From assembly GCF_000003605.2 (NCBI RefSeq), contig NW_003152254.1, positions 421,585-443,699 of the forward strand: a stretch of 22,115 nt of DNA. Direction: 5' to 3'. The translations under genes and the position numbers were made by a program. Under the pieces are notes generated by a model. That model was not told where the DNA came from. It saw only the letters and a program-made list of their open reading frames with translations, and did no database searches. Source of the stretch: Saccoglossus kowalevskii (lineage: Eukaryota; Hemichordata; Enteropneusta; Harrimaniidae). Position 1 is the stretch's first letter, and each line of letters starts with the position of its first letter. Shown piece by piece: positions 19,686 to 22,115 of the stretch.

Positions 19686-20436
19686 CTGATCAAAAAGACA
19701 TGACGTTATAAGATACACGTGTTTTATGTGATGTGTGTATTTGGAGACATTGCGTATATCTTTAAATATATATTTGTACATCTGGTGTGGTTGTACTCAA
19801 CTCAACAAGGTAAAGGTTCACGTAAACAATATATAACAGGTAATATATTGACACAGGTAATCACAATATACAAGTTCAAATACATTGTACAAAATGGGAA
19901 TGTATATTTTCAAACATAACTTTGGTAAGATGGAGTTGATGGGTATATGTTTCACTTTTGATACACCTTACAATTTTAAAAGTAAAGTAAATAAAAAATA
20001 ATTAGTTTGTCTTCATATAACTGGGGTGAAATTCATCTTTCTTGGGAAATTTGAGGTCTATGTTTTTTTTCGAATATTGGTTTCTCCAATAAATAGACAT
20101 ATACTAATAAAGCATGGTTTCCTAATAACGGAATTTCCCTTTAAAGTTGAATGTGATACAAACAAATTGCTACAATGTCGTTTTAACATATTGGGCGTGA
20201 ACAGTGCAGCACAATGAAGAAAGATGCATTCATGTTAAGTCTTATGTTTTACCGCCGTGTATCTCGTGTAAATCGCACCATCAGTTAGCGCCATGTTTGA
20301 CGATCAACTTTGTTATCATAAGACGGACAAGAAAATGGGTTAACTGGAAATGTTTCGATGTTTTTTTTCGTTTCTTACGTATACTCGGGATTATATATAA
20401 TGATTACATAATATAAAAGAATGCATCGCATCTCAC
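19686..20436 (-). other. Intron of DEG/ENaC gene
   Basis: GT-AG intron (GTGAGA donor). AT-rich; short + strand frames here have no support. Confidence 0.7.
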
Positions 20437-20509
20437 CTGCATGGTGGGGGACATCGGCAGAATAGATTACCATTGTTACGGAAATGCGTCATCATCTGAA
20501 CACACATAT
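20437..20509 (-). CDS. DEG/ENaC channel subunit, Cys-rich extracellular exon
   Basis: 73 nt between attcttcacag and TGCAG|GTGAGA, phase 1 in and phase 2 out. It encodes MCVQMMTHFRNNGNLF, then CRCPPPC. C-x-C-x-x-P-C is the end of the conserved cysteine-rich domain of DEG/ENaC proteins, giving disulfides in the thumb. It joins in frame to ERDYKITT of the next exon. Confidence 0.75.
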
Positions 20510-21126
20510 CTGTGAAGAATGGGAATAAAATGCATATCAGTGGTTGAGGCTTGTATACATGCATCGAGACCCGTGTTTAAAATTACTGCTCGCACGGGTA
20601 ACTATTCAATCAGGCTGGTGACAATTTCATGTTACTGGCCTTGTGGTCGGGTAGATCTTTTGAGTAAATAATTAAAATATTACTTTTTGCAAAACTCACA
20701 ACATGTGCGCGGATGTATGATTGTTTTCAAAGTTATGTAACTAGAGTATGATGTGTCTGTTTTGACACATGCAACATGTAAAACAAGCATAAACAACAAC
20801 AATCTATGAACGACGTGTGATTTGGCGAACTCTCACACTATGCATGATTTGAACTCTCACAATATGCGAGAGTTCCTGTTGGCGCGACCTTTTCAGGGCT
20901 GGATCATGAATCAGATTTGTCTTACTTGAATGAAAGTCACTGCAGTGACACTGATTGAATGAAATATAGTGAAACGATTGAAAGTAAATAAAACATTAAA
21001 CACCTAAACAGGACTAGTAAATTTTTCGCAGGACTGGCAATTTTGGTAAACTATTTAGATATATTTCAAGCACTGTTCGAGACTGTTGCATGCATCGTGT
21101 TATTATACTTATGGTGATTAATTTAC

Positions 21127-21154
21127 CTGACCTAGTACAATTACGTGCAGACGA
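21127..21154 (-). CDS. Candidate 28-nt micro-exon of DEG/ENaC gene
   Basis: On the minus strand, acceptor acattttcgcag and donor GTCAG|GTAAAT bound 28 nt encoding SSARNCTRS plus one base. That base completes Asp with the next exon, giving NCTRSDMC, a cysteine pair of the kind found just before the family's CxCxxPC. The phase fits and both sites are acceptable. The exon could instead start further upstream, because the frame remains open for at least another 40 nt. Earlier exons (first helix and finger/palm domains) are beyond the right edge or hidden in the repeats. Confidence 0.4.
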
Positions 21155-21213
21155 CTGCGAAAATGTTACGACTCGCTCTAATGTGGAAATTGTTCTTATT
21201 TGAAAAAAAAATC
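21155..21213 (-). other. Intron sequence
   Basis: A short stretch with a T-rich run on the gene strand between the micro-exon candidate and the tandem repeats. Confidence 0.4.
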
Positions 21214-21900
21214 AAATTAGGTGATTAATATGCACAAATATTTACCGAAAACTAATTGGGTCTCTGCATAATTCTAGATTCATTGAAATGTGATGATTAG
21301 TACTTTAGATATCAGTAGAAAAGCTGAAAATTAATTATGCAAATTAGGTAATTAATATGCACAATTATTTACCCTGAAACTAATCAGGTCTCTGCATAGT
21401 TCTAAAGGATCTATGTACCAAGTTTCATTGAAATGCGATGATTAGCACTTGAGATACCCGTGGAAAAGCTGAAAATTAACTGATTATGCAAATTAGGTGA
21501 TTAATATGCACAAATATTTATCCGAAACAATCAATCTCTGCATAGTCCTTGAGTATGTAAGTACCAAGTTTCATTGAAATGTAATGCTCACTACTTATAT
21601 CAAAAGCTGAAAATTAATTAATTATGCAAATTAGGTAATTATATGTACTGATATTACCATAAAAACTATCAGGTCTGTGCAGTGTCATATGACATCTATG
21701 TACCAAGTTTCATTGAAATGTGATGATTAGTACTTGAGATATCAGTGGAAAAACCGAAAATTGCCTGATCATTATGTAAATTAGGTAATTAATATGCACG
21801 GATTTTTACCAGAATCTGCGCATTGCGTCAGAGCATCTCTGCACCAAGTTTCATCAAAATCCAATGAGTGGTTCTTAAGATAGCAGTGGAACAGTCGGAC
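21214..21900. repeat. Tandem repeat, five copies of a ~127-150 bp unit
   Basis: The anchor AAATTAGGT[AG]ATTAATATGCAC starts at 21214, 21341, 21490, 21628 and 21778 (spacings 127, 149, 138, 150). Each unit then carries a CTCTGCAT block, TACCAAGTTTCATTGAAAT, and a GATGATTAGTACTTGAGATA-like block. Copies differ by substitutions and small indels. The last unit runs into GGAACAGTCGGACACACA and a CA-rich tract, an arrangement like the core repeats plus microsatellite of pearl-type (Helitron-related) elements of molluscs; that assignment is inference. Confidence 0.88.
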
Positions 21901-21941
21901 ACACATACACACTTACACAATTACACACACACACACATACT
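21901..21941 (+). repeat. CA-rich microsatellite
   Basis: Imperfect (CA)n with ATAC and TTAC interruptions, directly after the last tandem unit. Confidence 0.9.
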
Positions 21942-21973
21942 TGTATTGCTATATGTTCTGAGGACTTCATTGG

Positions 21974-22014
21974 ATTAACTTTTAATATAGTTGAATTAAC
22001 TTTTAATATAGTTG
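21974..22014 (+). repeat. 21-bp direct repeat, two copies
   Basis: ATTAACTTTTAATATAGTTG occurs at 21974 and again at 21995. Confidence 0.9.
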
Positions 22015-22021
22015 CGATATG

Positions 22022-22081
22022 AACTCGATTAAAACGCGTTCCTATATAGGGTTGCGTTTTAATTGGAGTTTAATTAAACTC
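22022..22081. repeat. Hairpin and palindrome cluster
   Basis: ATTAAAACGC (22028-22037) pairs with GCGTTTTAAT (22054-22063). Outer AACTC and GAGTT extend the stem imperfectly, and the loop contains the palindrome CCTATATAGG. Overlapping the right arm is the 16-bp palindrome GAGTTTAATTAAACTC (22066-22081). Confidence 0.8.
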
Positions 22082-22115
22082 AATTACAATGCAATACAAT
22101 GGAGAATTGCAATTT

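Noticed and set aside
1-22115. CRISPR arrays, tRNA or rRNA genes
   Set aside because: None seen. The regular repeats present are protein-coding decapeptides, minisatellites or transposon cores, and no cloverleaf-type segment was recognised by eye.

Overview
The window is eukaryotic, from an invertebrate animal. Every recognisable gene except one is split by GT-AG introns, intergenic DNA is AT-rich, miniature transposons and tandem repeats are plentiful, and an 89-base run of N marks an assembly gap. The gene families (a secretory-pathway O-fucosyltransferase-like enzyme, a class A GPCR and a DEG/ENaC channel subunit) are animal ones. The repeats would suit a marine invertebrate, but the sequence does not name the species.

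Left part (1-11276, + strand): two tandem paralogues of a GDP-fucose protein O-fucosyltransferase-like gene. Paralogue 1 enters from the left edge; only its last three coding exons are present (991-1156, 2054-2189, 2648-2784). Paralogue 2 has four coding exons in view (5066-6894, 9617-9782, 10254-10389, 11140-11276); its extreme N-terminus was not found. The last three exons of both genes have identical lengths (166, 136, 137 nt) and intron phases, and encode proteins about 34% identical (49 of 145 positions counted by eye). Paralogue 2 carries an unusual N-terminal stem of about thirty ~10-residue repeats (consensus LPEVNxFDxR) before its catalytic domain.

The large intron of paralogue 2 (6895-9616) and its upstream region have collected mobile DNA: an inverted-repeat element of about 1.2 kb carrying a dead RecQ-like helicase fragment, and three miniature elements in two subfamilies with TTAA-type flanks.

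Middle (11277-18807): mostly non-coding and AT-rich, with the assembly gap at 11724-11812 and one intronless class A orphan GPCR on the minus strand (15973-14939). Its DRY motif is changed to TRA.

Right part (18808-22115, minus strand): the 3' exons of a DEG/ENaC sodium-channel-family subunit, running off the right edge. The pore helix lacks the usual G-x-S filter. Upstream of it lie five tandem ~127-150 bp repeats, a CA microsatellite and a hairpin-rich segment, together resembling a pearl/Helentron-type element.

The three gene families show no evident joint pathway. The window reads as ordinary animal gene territory, with a diverging glycosyltransferase tandem pair as its most distinctive content.
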